Source: Elusimicrobiota bacterium (GTDB taxonomy: Bacteria; Elusimicrobiota; Elusimicrobia; UBA1565; UBA9628). From it: 7,622 bases of DNA. How positions within the stretch are numbered: the first letter of the stretch is position 1; each line of letters begins with the position of its first letter. The DNA is taken from the NCBI GenBank assembly GCA_028871595.1, contig JAGWMT010000146.1, positions 1-7,622 of the forward strand. Reading direction: 5' to 3'. Under the pieces are notes generated by a model. That model was given only the letters and a program-made list of their open reading frames with translations, was not told the DNA's origin and ran no database searches. The position numbers and the translations under genes were made by a program. Shown one piece after another: positions 1-6,708 of the stretch.

Positions 1-579
1 GTCGATCCGGGTGACGCCTCCGGCCGGCTTCAGCGCGCCCGACGGGATGTCGAAGCTGCTCGCCACCGTCGCCTGGACGTCGGTCAGGTCCGGCAGGAAC
101 AGGCCTTCGGCGGCCACGACCATGTACCCGGCGGCGGGGTTCTCGGTCGCGATCTTCACCGCGGCGATCGGCACGTCGGGAAAGGACGCCTTGACCGCGG
201 CCGCGGCGGGAGTGCCGGGATCGGCGCGGTAGCCGGTGTTCAGGCGGAACAGTTGGATGATGTCGCCGGTGCGGCGGAAGGCGATCAGGAAATTCCCTTC
301 CTGATCCCCGGAGTGGACGCCCGCGCCCAGACCGCGGGACACGGTGGCGGACAGCAGGTACGGCTTGTCCAGCTGCGTCTTCTGCAGGGAAATCAGATAG
401 TGACCGTCGTGTTCCATGACCGCGATCAGAGGCCGGGCGGCGGCCTCCTGGGCCGCGGCGTCGCGGGCGGCCTGAGCCGAGGGGATGCCGGCGTCGGTCA
501 GCTCGGGAGCGGCGTCCGTCGCGGCGGCGGCGGGCACGGCCAGGAGGACGGCCAAGGCGAACGCGCGTGAGTGGTTCAT
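1..579 (-). CDS. Secreted protein with DUF5117-like N-terminal region, probable zinc-dependent metalloprotease (3' end missing)
   Basis: The 193 N-terminal residues are visible; the rest lies beyond the left edge. Residues 1-20 form a signal peptide (MNHSRAFALAVLLAVPAAAA), so the product is exported. From about residue 45 the sequence has the pattern of the DUF5117 region found in front of the catalytic domain of a family of exported zinc metalloproteases: a short 'HDGHYLISL' strand, 'YLLSATVSRGLGAGV', 'FLIAFRRTGDIIQLF', a tract of small residues, then 'VAAEGLFLPDLTDV'. This match is from memory of the family. The zinc-binding HExxH motif would lie in the missing part, so catalysis cannot be checked. 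An in-frame TAA 9 bases upstream (589-591) makes ATG 579 the first possible start. A GAAGG lies only one base from the ATG, too close for a normal ribosome site. The gene follows the mgtA unit on the same strand after 71 bases that contain a hairpin, so it is probably transcribed separately. Confidence 0.72.
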   Translation of the reverse strand, partial: MNHSRAFALAVLLAVPAAAATDAAPELTDAGIPSAQAARDAAAQEAAARPLIAVMEHDGHYLISLQKTQLDKPYLLSATVSRGLGAGVHSGDQEGNFLIAFRRTGDIIQLFRLNTGYRADPGTPAAAAVKASFPDVPIAAVKIATENPAAGYMVVAAEGLFLPDLTDVQATVASSFDIPSGALKPAGGVTRID

Positions 580-607
580 GCCTTCAGCTTAACCCGGATG
601 GCGGGGT

Positions 608-657
608 TTAGGCCTGAGTCCCTTGGTCCGCAGCGGCGGGGCCGAAGGTCCTAGGCC
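608..657 (-). terminator. Strong hairpin between the mgtA unit and the downstream gene (terminator-like, no T-run)
   Basis: The inner stem pairs 628-631 (CCGC) with 636-639 (GCGG) around a 4-base loop. It continues with CCTTGG (621-626) against CC-G-AAGG (642-648, one bulged G). The self-complementary GGCC at 611-614 and at 654-657 can close an outer stem. The stop codon of the 58-residue gene (651-653) lies inside the structure. No T-tract follows on either strand, so this is not a textbook intrinsic terminator. It may stop transcription weakly, protect the 3' end, or be a palindromic element. The pairing is seen in the sequence; the function is inferred. Confidence 0.4.
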
Positions 658-827
658 GGCGGATGGCGCCGCGGGGGGTGCGCCTTCCGGGCCTTGCGTC
701 CGCGGTGACCGTGGCGGACGAGGAGGAAAACGACCAGGCCGGCGGCCAGCGCCACCCCGGTGAACATGATCCAGGCCAGGATCGTTTCCGGGTCCTTCGC
801 TCCCCAGCCGGCCAGCGCGACGTCCAC
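651..827 (-). CDS. Small single-span membrane protein, last gene of the mgtA unit
   Basis: This is a 58-residue protein with one predicted membrane helix at about residues 16-37 (ILAWIMFTGVALAAGLVVFLL). The helix is followed by a very basic, His/Pro-rich tail (residues 38-58: several Arg/Lys/His, then PPRRHPPA). The positive-inside rule puts the tail in the cytoplasm and the 15-residue N-terminus outside. I chose GTG 827 because it lies two bases after the upstream EIIA gene's stop and has a GGTGA Shine-Dalgarno-like sequence 7 bases before it. The same frame stays open much further upstream, but that part reads across the EIIA gene and into mgtA and is a GC-driven artefact. I recognise no family. 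Its size and its place behind an Mg2+ P-type ATPase recall the small hydrophobic partners of such pumps (MgtS and MgtR for MgtA, KdpF for Kdp), but there is no sequence similarity I can point to. A role as pump subunit or stabiliser is inferred. Confidence 0.62.
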   Translation of the reverse strand: MDVALAGWGAKDPETILAWIMFTGVALAAGLVVFLLVRHGHRGRKARKAHPPRRHPPA

Positions 828-829
828 GC

Positions 830-1609
830 TTACTTCACCGCGGTGAAGTCGTACAGGGTTCGTGCCCCGTAAACCGTCGCGTCGCGGAACACCAGCCGCC
901 AGCCCGCGCGCTCGAATTGGCCGCGCTGGCGCAGCAGCGCCGGCAGCTCCGCGTCCTTCTCCAGCTCCGCGGCCAGTTCCGCGTTGGCGCACAGGGCCAG
1001 CGCCTTGCCTTCGGTCAGCACGAAGAGCGCGGGCAGGATCTGCAGCGCGGCCTGCGGCGCCGTGGAGGCGGGGCCGGAGGCCTCGGCGACGGCCTGGCGC
1101 GCCTCCAGTCGGATCATCCGCGCCTTGGTTTCGGGAATATTGGCATCGATCGCGGTCTGGACCCAATCGAGAAGGCGCTCTCGGACGGTCGCGATGTCCT
1201 CGGCGGTGGCGATCGGCTGGATGCCGTCGCCCCGGCGGATGGCGCCCGCCAGCGAGGAGACTTCCTTTAGATAGACGTTCTTCTGGGCATCCGGGATGTA
1301 GTACATCACGACGAGGTGGACCTTCTTGCCGTCGCTGGCCCCGTAATCGATCCCGACGGGGGTCCAGCCGACCGCGCAGAGGAGCTCTCCGCCGCCGGTG
1401 GCGCGGACGTGCGGGCAGGCGACGCCCAAGCCCAGTCCGGTGTTGTGCGTCGCCTCGCGGGCGATCATCTCCTCGGCCAGCTCGGGACTGCCCGCCAAGT
1501 CCGGGACGGCCTCGATCAGATGGGCGAGATACTCCAAGGACTTCGTCTTGTCCTCGTCGGGAAGTTCGATCAGTCGGCCCTCTTGAAGGGCGTTGAGCAG
1601 GCTTTTCAT
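830..1609 (-). CDS. PTS EIIA domain protein (fructose/nitrogen type, PtsN-like) with C-terminal extension
   Basis: This is a 259-residue cytoplasmic protein. Residues 1 to about 150 are a PTS_EIIA type 2 domain: the N-terminal 'LLNALQEGRLIELP' segment, an amphipathic helix, and the active-site block GLGLGVACPHVRA, in which His67 is the expected phosphorylation site. A beta strand (VHLVVMYYIP, 97-106) and helices with the usual 'LKEVSSLAGAIR' follow. Free-standing EIIA proteins of this class (about 150-165 residues, such as EIIA-Ntr) act by phosphorylation-dependent binding of partner proteins, often potassium transport regulators. Residues from about 155 to 259 are an extra region I cannot assign; a hydrophobic stretch (ALQILPALFVL) and a C-terminal 'GWRLVFRDATVYG' suggest a small alpha/beta domain. 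No EI, HPr or sugar permease gene is nearby, which favours regulation over sugar uptake. The gene starts 3 bases after the mgtA stop and ends 2 bases before the next start, so the three are surely cotranscribed. No clear ribosome site is visible, so coupling to mgtA translation is likely. Confidence 0.85.
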   Translation of the reverse strand: MKSLLNALQEGRLIELPDEDKTKSLEYLAHLIEAVPDLAGSPELAEEMIAREATHNTGLGLGVACPHVRATGGGELLCAVGWTPVGIDYGASDGKKVHLVVMYYIPDAQKNVYLKEVSSLAGAIRRGDGIQPIATAEDIATVRERLLDWVQTAIDANIPETKARMIRLEARQAVAEASGPASTAPQAALQILPALFVLTEGKALALCANAELAAELEKDAELPALLRQRGQFERAGWRLVFRDATVYGARTLYDFTAVK

Positions 1610-1612
1610 GGG

Positions 1613-4279
1613 TTAGTCCGCGCCGAACCGGGAGATGAAACGAGTCTTCATGAAGTGGGTGAGCGCCGCGTAGGCGAGCAAGGTCGCCGCCATCCAGCCC
1701 CAGAACGAGACCGGCAACGGCACGAAGCCCAGGTAGCCCGCCAGCGGCGAGAACGGGAGATAGATGGCGGCGGCCATCGCGCCCAAGGTGGTCAGGACCA
1801 GGGCCGGGCTGGCGGAGCTCTGCAGGAACGGGACCTTGTTCGTGCGGATGATGTGCACGATCAGGGTCTGCGTCAGCAGGGATTCCACGAACCAGCCCGT
1901 GTGAAACAGCCGCACGGCGTGGTCCTTGACGCCCTCCGTCGCGCCGGGGGCGGAGAAGAGCGCGCATTTGTAGACGTACATCATCAGGAAGAACGTCGTG
2001 TAGTCGAAGATCGAGCTCATCGGGCCGATCCACAGCATGAACTTCTTGATCCGGTCGATGTCCCAGCGGCGCGGCTTGAGCAGATACTCCTCGTCCACCC
2101 GGTCGGTGGGGATGCCCACCTGGGAGAAGTCGTAGATCAGGTTGTTGATCAGGACCTGGATCGGCGCCATCGGCAGGAACGGGAGCCAGAGGCTCGCCCC
2201 AAGGACGGAGAACATATTGCCGAAGTTGGAGCTGGCGCCCATCTTGATGTACTTGATGATGTTGCCGAACACCTTGCGGCCCTCGATGATTCCGTCCTCG
2301 AGCACCAGGAGGCTCTTCTTGAGAAGAATGATGTCCGCCGATTCCTTGGCCACGTCCACCGCCGTGTCCACGGAGATGCCCACGTCGGAGGTCTTCATCG
2401 CCGCCGCGTCGTTGATGCCGTCGCCCATGAAGCCGACCACGTGCCCGCCGCGCTGCAGCGCGCGGATGATCTGCTCCTTCTGCGCGGGAGATAGGCGCGC
2501 GAAGACCGTCGTCTTCTCGGCCAAGGCCGTCAGTTCCGGGTCCGAGAGGCCGCGCAGTCTGTCGCCGGTGACCAGGCCGTCGATGGGCAGGCCCACGTCC
2601 TTGCAGATCTTCGTCGTGACCAAAGCGTTGTCGCCGGTCAGGATTTTCGTGGCCACGCCGGCCTTGCGCAAGGCCTCGAGCGCGGCGTTGGCCGATTCCT
2701 TCGGAGGGTCGAAGAACGCGACGTAGCCCAGGAGAATGAGGTCGTTCTCATCGGCGGTCGAGAAGACCTCCTTCGATTGCGGGTATTCGCGATAGGCGAT
2801 GGCCAGGACGCGGAAACCGTCGGCGCTGAGGGATTCGTACTCCTCCATCAGATCCTTTTTCAGCAAGTCGATCAGCGGGTGGATTTCGTCGTCCACCTGA
2901 TAGCGGCCGCAGACGCTGAAGATCTCCTCGACCGCGCCCTTGCAGATCAGCACGTGGTCGCCCTCGTAGTCCACGATGACGGACATGCGGCGGCGCGAGA
3001 AGTCGAACGGGATTTCGTCCACCTTGCGGCAGCCGCGTTCCACGTCCAGATCGGTGTTCGACAGGATCGCCATGTCCAGCAGGTTGCGCAGGCCCGTCTG
3101 GTAGTAGCTGTTCATGTACGCGTAGCGCAGTACGTCCTCGCTCTCGCGGCTGGTCACGTCCACGTGCCGCTCGAGGACGATCTTGTCCTGGGTGAGCGTG
3201 CCCGTCTTGTCGGTGCAGAGGATGTCCATCGCGCCGAAGTTCTGGATCGAGTTCAGGCGTTTGACGATGACCTTCTTCTTCGACATGGCCAGCGCGCCCT
3301 TCGAGAGGTTCACCGTGACGATCATCGGGAGCATTTCGGGCGTCAACCCGACGGCGACCGAAAGTCCGAACAGCAGCGCCTCCGTCCAATCGTGCTTCGT
3401 GACGCCGACGATGATGAAAACCACCGAGACCATCACGACCATGAAGCGGATCATCAGCCAGGTGAACTGCTCGACGCCGCGATCGAAGCTGGTGAGCACG
3501 CGCTGGCCCGCCAGCTTCTGGGAAATGGCGCCGAAGTAGGTCTTCGCGCCGGTGTTGACGACGGCGCCGCGGGCGGTTCCGCTGAGCACGTTGCTGCCTT
3601 GGAACGCGGCGTTCGGGAGATCGAGGGCGCCCTTGCCGGCGCGGTCGCACGCGGCGGCGTTCTTCTCGATCGGCATGGATTCGCCGGTCAGCGCCGACTG
3701 GCTGACGAAGAAGTCCTTCGCCGTCACCAGGCGCAGGTCCGCCGGGATGATGGAGCCGGCCGCCAGGACGACGATGTCGCCCGGCACGAGCTCGTGCAGC
3801 GGGATCTCGGCCTCCTTGCCCTCGCGCAGGACCGTGCACGTCGTCTTGACCATGGCCAACAGGCGCTCGACGGCCTTATTCGACTGGGCCTCCTGCACGT
3901 AGGCCAGGATCACGCTGAGCACGACCATGAGGCCGACGACCACGAAGGACGGCATGTCCCCCATCGCCGCCGACACCAGGGCGATGACGAGCAGTTGGAC
4001 CACGAGGGGATTCTTCGCGCGCTGGTACAGTTCGCCCAGCAGGCCCAGCTTGCGCGCCGCCCCGACCATGTTGGGGCCGAAGCGCTCCCGGCGTTCGGCC
4101 ACGGAATCCGCGGCGAGTCCCTTATCTCCGGTCTGGAGCTTCGCGAGGACGGCTTCCGGCGCCAGGCCCGCGATCTCCAGAAGCTCCTGCTCGCCCTGCG
4201 CGGCCTCCGGGGTGACCCCCGGCTTCTCGTCGCCGAGCTTGCGCAGGCGGTCCATCATCGTGGGGGCGGGTGTCGTCAT
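1613..4279 (-). CDS. mgtA: Magnesium-translocating P-type ATPase (MgtA/MgtB type, P3B)
   Basis: An 888-residue inner-membrane pump, close to the usual length of MgtA, that imports Mg2+ at the cost of ATP. An N-terminal cation-ATPase region is followed by TM1-TM2 (about 91-130), the actuator domain with TGES at 198-201, and TM3-TM4 (about 275-322) with the MgtA-type GLTPEMLP at 311-318. The phosphorylated Asp357 is in CTDKTGTLT, and KGAVEE (447-452) marks the nucleotide domain. TGDN (548-551) and GDGIND (619-624) are the hinge motifs. NNLIYDFSQVGIPTDRVDEE (712-731) is the diagnostic TM6 region of Mg2+ pumps, not Ca2+ or Na+/K+ pumps. Four further membrane segments end near residue 875. All catalytic residues are present. 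ATG 4279 is the first ATG of the frame; a second in-frame choice is the Met-Met pair at residues 8-9. Neither has a good Shine-Dalgarno site. A promoter lies directly upstream. There is no room in the 77-base leader for a long Mg2+-sensing RNA of the enterobacterial mgtA kind. Confidence 0.96.
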   Translation of the reverse strand: MTTPAPTMMDRLRKLGDEKPGVTPEAAQGEQELLEIAGLAPEAVLAKLQTGDKGLAADSVAERRERFGPNMVGAARKLGLLGELYQRAKNPLVVQLLVIALVSAAMGDMPSFVVVGLMVVLSVILAYVQEAQSNKAVERLLAMVKTTCTVLREGKEAEIPLHELVPGDIVVLAAGSIIPADLRLVTAKDFFVSQSALTGESMPIEKNAAACDRAGKGALDLPNAAFQGSNVLSGTARGAVVNTGAKTYFGAISQKLAGQRVLTSFDRGVEQFTWLMIRFMVVMVSVVFIIVGVTKHDWTEALLFGLSVAVGLTPEMLPMIVTVNLSKGALAMSKKKVIVKRLNSIQNFGAMDILCTDKTGTLTQDKIVLERHVDVTSRESEDVLRYAYMNSYYQTGLRNLLDMAILSNTDLDVERGCRKVDEIPFDFSRRRMSVIVDYEGDHVLICKGAVEEIFSVCGRYQVDDEIHPLIDLLKKDLMEEYESLSADGFRVLAIAYREYPQSKEVFSTADENDLILLGYVAFFDPPKESANAALEALRKAGVATKILTGDNALVTTKICKDVGLPIDGLVTGDRLRGLSDPELTALAEKTTVFARLSPAQKEQIIRALQRGGHVVGFMGDGINDAAAMKTSDVGISVDTAVDVAKESADIILLKKSLLVLEDGIIEGRKVFGNIIKYIKMGASSNFGNMFSVLGASLWLPFLPMAPIQVLINNLIYDFSQVGIPTDRVDEEYLLKPRRWDIDRIKKFMLWIGPMSSIFDYTTFFLMMYVYKCALFSAPGATEGVKDHAVRLFHTGWFVESLLTQTLIVHIIRTNKVPFLQSSASPALVLTTLGAMAAAIYLPFSPLAGYLGFVPLPVSFWGWMAATLLAYAALTHFMKTRFISRFGAD

Positions 4280-4306
4280 TGGAAAAGGCCCGGAGCTCGG
4301 TCACAG

Positions 4307-4335
4307 AGTTTAACACACATAGCGGGGAGGCTCAA
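4307..4335 (-). promoter_or_regulatory. Candidate sigma70-type promoter for the mgtA unit
   Basis: Read on the minus strand, TTGAGC (4335-4330) and TAAACT (4312-4307) are separated by exactly 17 bases; each matches 4 of 6 consensus positions. Transcription would start near 4300, giving a leader of only about 20 bases before the mgtA ATG. The box sits in the only AT-richer stretch between the barrel-protein gene and mgtA, which suggests the pump genes can be switched on separately from the upstream genes. I see no obvious operator palindrome. Confidence 0.4.
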
Positions 4336-4356
4336 CCCGGCAGAAACGTCGGCGTC

Positions 4357-5661
4357 TCAGAAGGAGTAATTGATGTCGGTGAAGACGGACACGCCCTCGC
4401 GCCCCACCCCGACGTCCACCGAGCCCACGACCTGCGGCTTGGCGACGGCGCGGAAGGCGGTCCCGACCACGGGGCGCGCGTAGCGGGCGGCGGCGCGGCC
4501 GGGATTGTCGAAGGCCTGTCCGACCCCGGCGAACGGGGCCACTTGGAGCTCGGTGACCACGCCGGCGGTCTTGGCCTCGAAGACCTTGAAGCGTTCCTCG
4601 ATGTTGACGGCGGCCACGCCGCGGTCCACGTAGCGGCCGTCGCCATAAGCGCGCAGGGAGTATTTGCCGCCGAGCGACGGGAGGAGCCAGAACGGGGGCG
4701 TCGCGCCCATGATCTGCTCGTATTGGAATTGCACCGCGAAGACGCGGTCCGGGCCGGCCGCCGACGGCTTGAACCAGCGCGCGTCCAGGCCGTAGCGCTG
4801 GTAATCGTACTGGCTCATGTAGCCGCTGATGGACGTTTCGGCGAACGCGTTGAAATAAGCCCCTCGTCCCGTCGTCACCGCGTGGTCCCGCGTGTCGTAG
4901 TCCAGGTTGATCCGCGTCTCATTCGTCTGCTGGGCATGTTCCGCGATCTGCTCGGGATAGGTCTGGTCAAAACTGACGAGATTGGGAATCGGCCCGTTGG
5001 TGATCCTTGAGGCCTGGTAGCGCTGAGAGATGTGGGCGCGCCATGGCGAACCGGGCCCGAATGGAACGCCGACGCCCCAGCGGTAATGCCAGTACTGTTC
5101 CTTGTAATTCGCTTCCATGGATTTCGGCGTGTTGGGCCCGATGCCGAAGAATCTCTGTCCCGCGTCCGCGTTTTCCTGGAGCCGCAAAAACACGTCATAA
5201 TCGGTTCCGGCGAAGCTGTGATCCTCGTACTCGAGCATCACTTCATGTTCGAATTTGGCCCTCGAAACGCGCGCCAGGAAGCTGGCGTCCTCCTCCGGGT
5301 AATAATAATACCGGTACGTCGGCGACACGCCGAAGTTCTTGTTGTAGGTGATGGAGGGGGCGTGGATCTGCTGGATGCGGTCGTCGTGCTTGCCCTGCAG
5401 GACGACGATCGGCATCACGCCGTAGGTGATCCCGCGGTTCGGGTCCGTGTCGATGATGGGCAGGCGCACGAACATGCCGCGCTTGAGCGGCGCCAGCATC
5501 CAACGCAGGAACGGCGGGGTTTGGTCGTCGCCCTTGGTTTGGGCGGCGGTGGGCACGACCGCGCGGGCGGGCATCATGTCCCCTCCGTCCGGGTCGAGAG
5601 CGCGCGCGGCTCGAGCGGCGGTAGCGAGGATAAGGACGGCGAGAAGCGCTCGGTTCTTCAC
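4357..5661 (-). CDS. BamA/TamA-type outer-membrane beta-barrel protein without POTRA domains
   Basis: A 434-residue exported protein. Residues 1-21 form a signal peptide (basic MKNR, a hydrophobic core, ARA cleavage site), which supports the GTG start at 5661 even though no Shine-Dalgarno site is visible. The rest is rich in alternating aromatic/polar strands and ends in Phe (TDINYSF), the signature recognised by the outer-membrane assembly machinery. Motifs of the bacterial surface antigen (D15/BamA) barrel are visible: NLDYDTRDH at 252-260, TTGRGAYF at 263-270, and LPSLGGKYSLRAYGDGRY at 327-344, matching the conserved 'lGG...lRGY...R' loop, followed by a strand with VNIEERF. There is no room for POTRA domains between the signal peptide and the barrel, so it resembles the stand-alone barrel proteins of this superfamily rather than BamA itself. 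Function is unknown. It begins 18 bases after queG and may share its transcript. Confidence 0.82.
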   Translation of the reverse strand: MKNRALLAVLILATAARAARALDPDGGDMMPARAVVPTAAQTKGDDQTPPFLRWMLAPLKRGMFVRLPIIDTDPNRGITYGVMPIVVLQGKHDDRIQQIHAPSITYNKNFGVSPTYRYYYYPEEDASFLARVSRAKFEHEVMLEYEDHSFAGTDYDVFLRLQENADAGQRFFGIGPNTPKSMEANYKEQYWHYRWGVGVPFGPGSPWRAHISQRYQASRITNGPIPNLVSFDQTYPEQIAEHAQQTNETRINLDYDTRDHAVTTGRGAYFNAFAETSISGYMSQYDYQRYGLDARWFKPSAAGPDRVFAVQFQYEQIMGATPPFWLLPSLGGKYSLRAYGDGRYVDRGVAAVNIEERFKVFEAKTAGVVTELQVAPFAGVGQAFDNPGRAAARYARPVVGTAFRAVAKPQVVGSVDVGVGREGVSVFTDINYSF

Positions 5662-5679
5662 GGAGGCGTTGATTTTACC

Positions 5680-6708
5680 TTACTGCCGGGTCCGCGACAA
5701 TCGTTCCAGGCTCCAGCTCGCCTGCTTGGCGATCATCTCGTCGCCGTCGGCCGCGAAGCCTTCGAGCAACGCGCGGAACCGCTCCTGGCGGGAATTGCCC
5801 ATCGCGAGCAGGGCGTTGCGCAGAAGCCCCCGGCGCTTGGAGCGGGACATGGGCAGATTCTTGAACTTCCGGCGGAAGGCCTCGTCGTCCAGCGTCGCGA
5901 GCTCCTCCAACGGGATCTCCAGAGGAAGGAGCGGGGGCGGCAGCGCGAGTCCCGGGCGTTCGAACCGGTTCCACGGACAGACCTCCTGGCACACGTCGCA
6001 GCCGAATGCCCAATGTCCGACCCCCTCGCGGAATTCCTCCGGCACCGGTCCGCGGTTTTCGATGGTGAAGTAGGCGATGCAGCGCGAGGCGTCGAGCACC
6101 CGCTCGCGGGGGAACGCGTCGGTCGGACAGGCGTCCAGGCAGCGGCGGCACGAGCCGCAATGATCCGCTTCCGGCTCGTCGGAGGGCAAATCCAAGTCCA
6201 GAGCCAGGCCCGCGAGCAGGTAATACGACCCCAGATCGGACGAGATCATCATCGCGTTCTTGCCCTGCCAGCCCAGGCCCGCCCGGCGCGCGTAGGAGCG
6301 CTCCAACAGGGGACTGGTGTCGCAGAAGGGCAGTCCGGCGGCTCCGGGGACGGCGGTTTTCACCCATTCCAGCAGCTCCGCCATGCGCGCCTTCAGGAGC
6401 GGATGGTAGTCCTCCCGGACCGCGTAGCGCGCCAGGCGTCCGTCCCCGGGCTTGGGCGCGGGGCGCAGTCCCCCGTAGGAGAACGCGCAGACCAGCACGG
6501 ATTTCGCTTCCGGCCGCCACGCGCGGATGTCGCGCCGGGACTCCTGGTTGCGCGCCATGTAGGACATGGTGCCGTGCATCCCCGCGCCGACCCAGGCGTC
6601 GTACGCGGCGGCGTCGAGCGACGCGGCGGCGGGAGCGATCCCGGCAAGGTCGGCGCCGGCGTCGAGCGCCCGGCGCTTGAGCGCGGCGGCGAGGGCTTCG
6701 GGCGTCAG
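5680..6708 (-). CDS. queG: Epoxyqueuosine reductase QueG (probable CTG start)
   Basis: QueG performs the last step of queuosine synthesis in tRNA (epoxyqueuosine to queuosine), using cobalamin and two [4Fe-4S] clusters in the cytoplasm. Counting from the CTG start (342 residues), the proposed catalytic Asp lies at 130 in CDTSPLLERSYARRAGLGWQ, and GKN follows. Cluster cysteines are at 184, 187, 190 and 194 (CGSCRRCLDACP), 210, and 237, 240 and 244 (CDVCQEVCPWN). A C-terminal HEAT-like segment (RRGLLRNALLAMGNS to ASWSLERL) ends the protein. The first ATG is at 6579, but the 43 codons before it encode typical QueG N-terminal sequence (DAGADLAGIAPA, then AYDAWVGAGMHGTMSYMARN). That stretch has no ATG, GTG or TTG, and its only plausible start is CTG at 6708-6706. 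This CTG overlaps the greA stop as CTGA, like an ATGA coupling junction. E. coli QueG is 379 residues, so 342 fits better than 299. The alternative is a sequencing error hiding a normal start. Confidence 0.93.
   Translation of the reverse strand: MTPEALAAALKRRALDAGADLAGIAPAAASLDAAAYDAWVGAGMHGTMSYMARNQESRRDIRAWRPEAKSVLVCAFSYGGLRPAPKPGDGRLARYAVREDYHPLLKARMAELLEWVKTAVPGAAGLPFCDTSPLLERSYARRAGLGWQGKNAMMISSDLGSYYLLAGLALDLDLPSDEPEADHCGSCRRCLDACPTDAFPRERVLDASRCIAYFTIENRGPVPEEFREGVGHWAFGCDVCQEVCPWNRFERPGLALPPPLLPLEIPLEELATLDDEAFRRKFKNLPMSRSKRRGLLRNALLAMGNSRQERFRALLEGFAADGDEMIAKQASWSLERLSRTRQ

Noticed and set aside
828..2033. Upstream part of the minus-strand frame that ends in the small membrane protein
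   Set aside because: It is out of frame over EIIA and mgtA, and its translation is Arg/Gly-rich noise until residue 402; only the part from GTG 827 looks like protein.
1316..2494. Plus-strand open frame of 392 codons opposite EIIA and the mgtA 3' part
   Set aside because: It is an antisense shadow with no motif and no plausible ribosome site.
2748..3839. Minus-strand open frame of 363 codons inside mgtA
   Set aside because: It is a same-strand shifted frame within mgtA, composed almost entirely of Arg, Gly, Pro and His.
4280..4356. Mg2+ riboswitch (M-box or enterobacterial mgtA leader) before mgtA
   Set aside because: Only 77 bases are available, much shorter than either element, and I see no matching stem pattern.
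2777..4369. Plus-strand open frame of 530 codons opposite mgtA
   Set aside because: It is antisense to the catalytic core of mgtA. The translation is rich in His, Asp and Arg with no recognisable domain, as expected for the complement of GC-rich codons.
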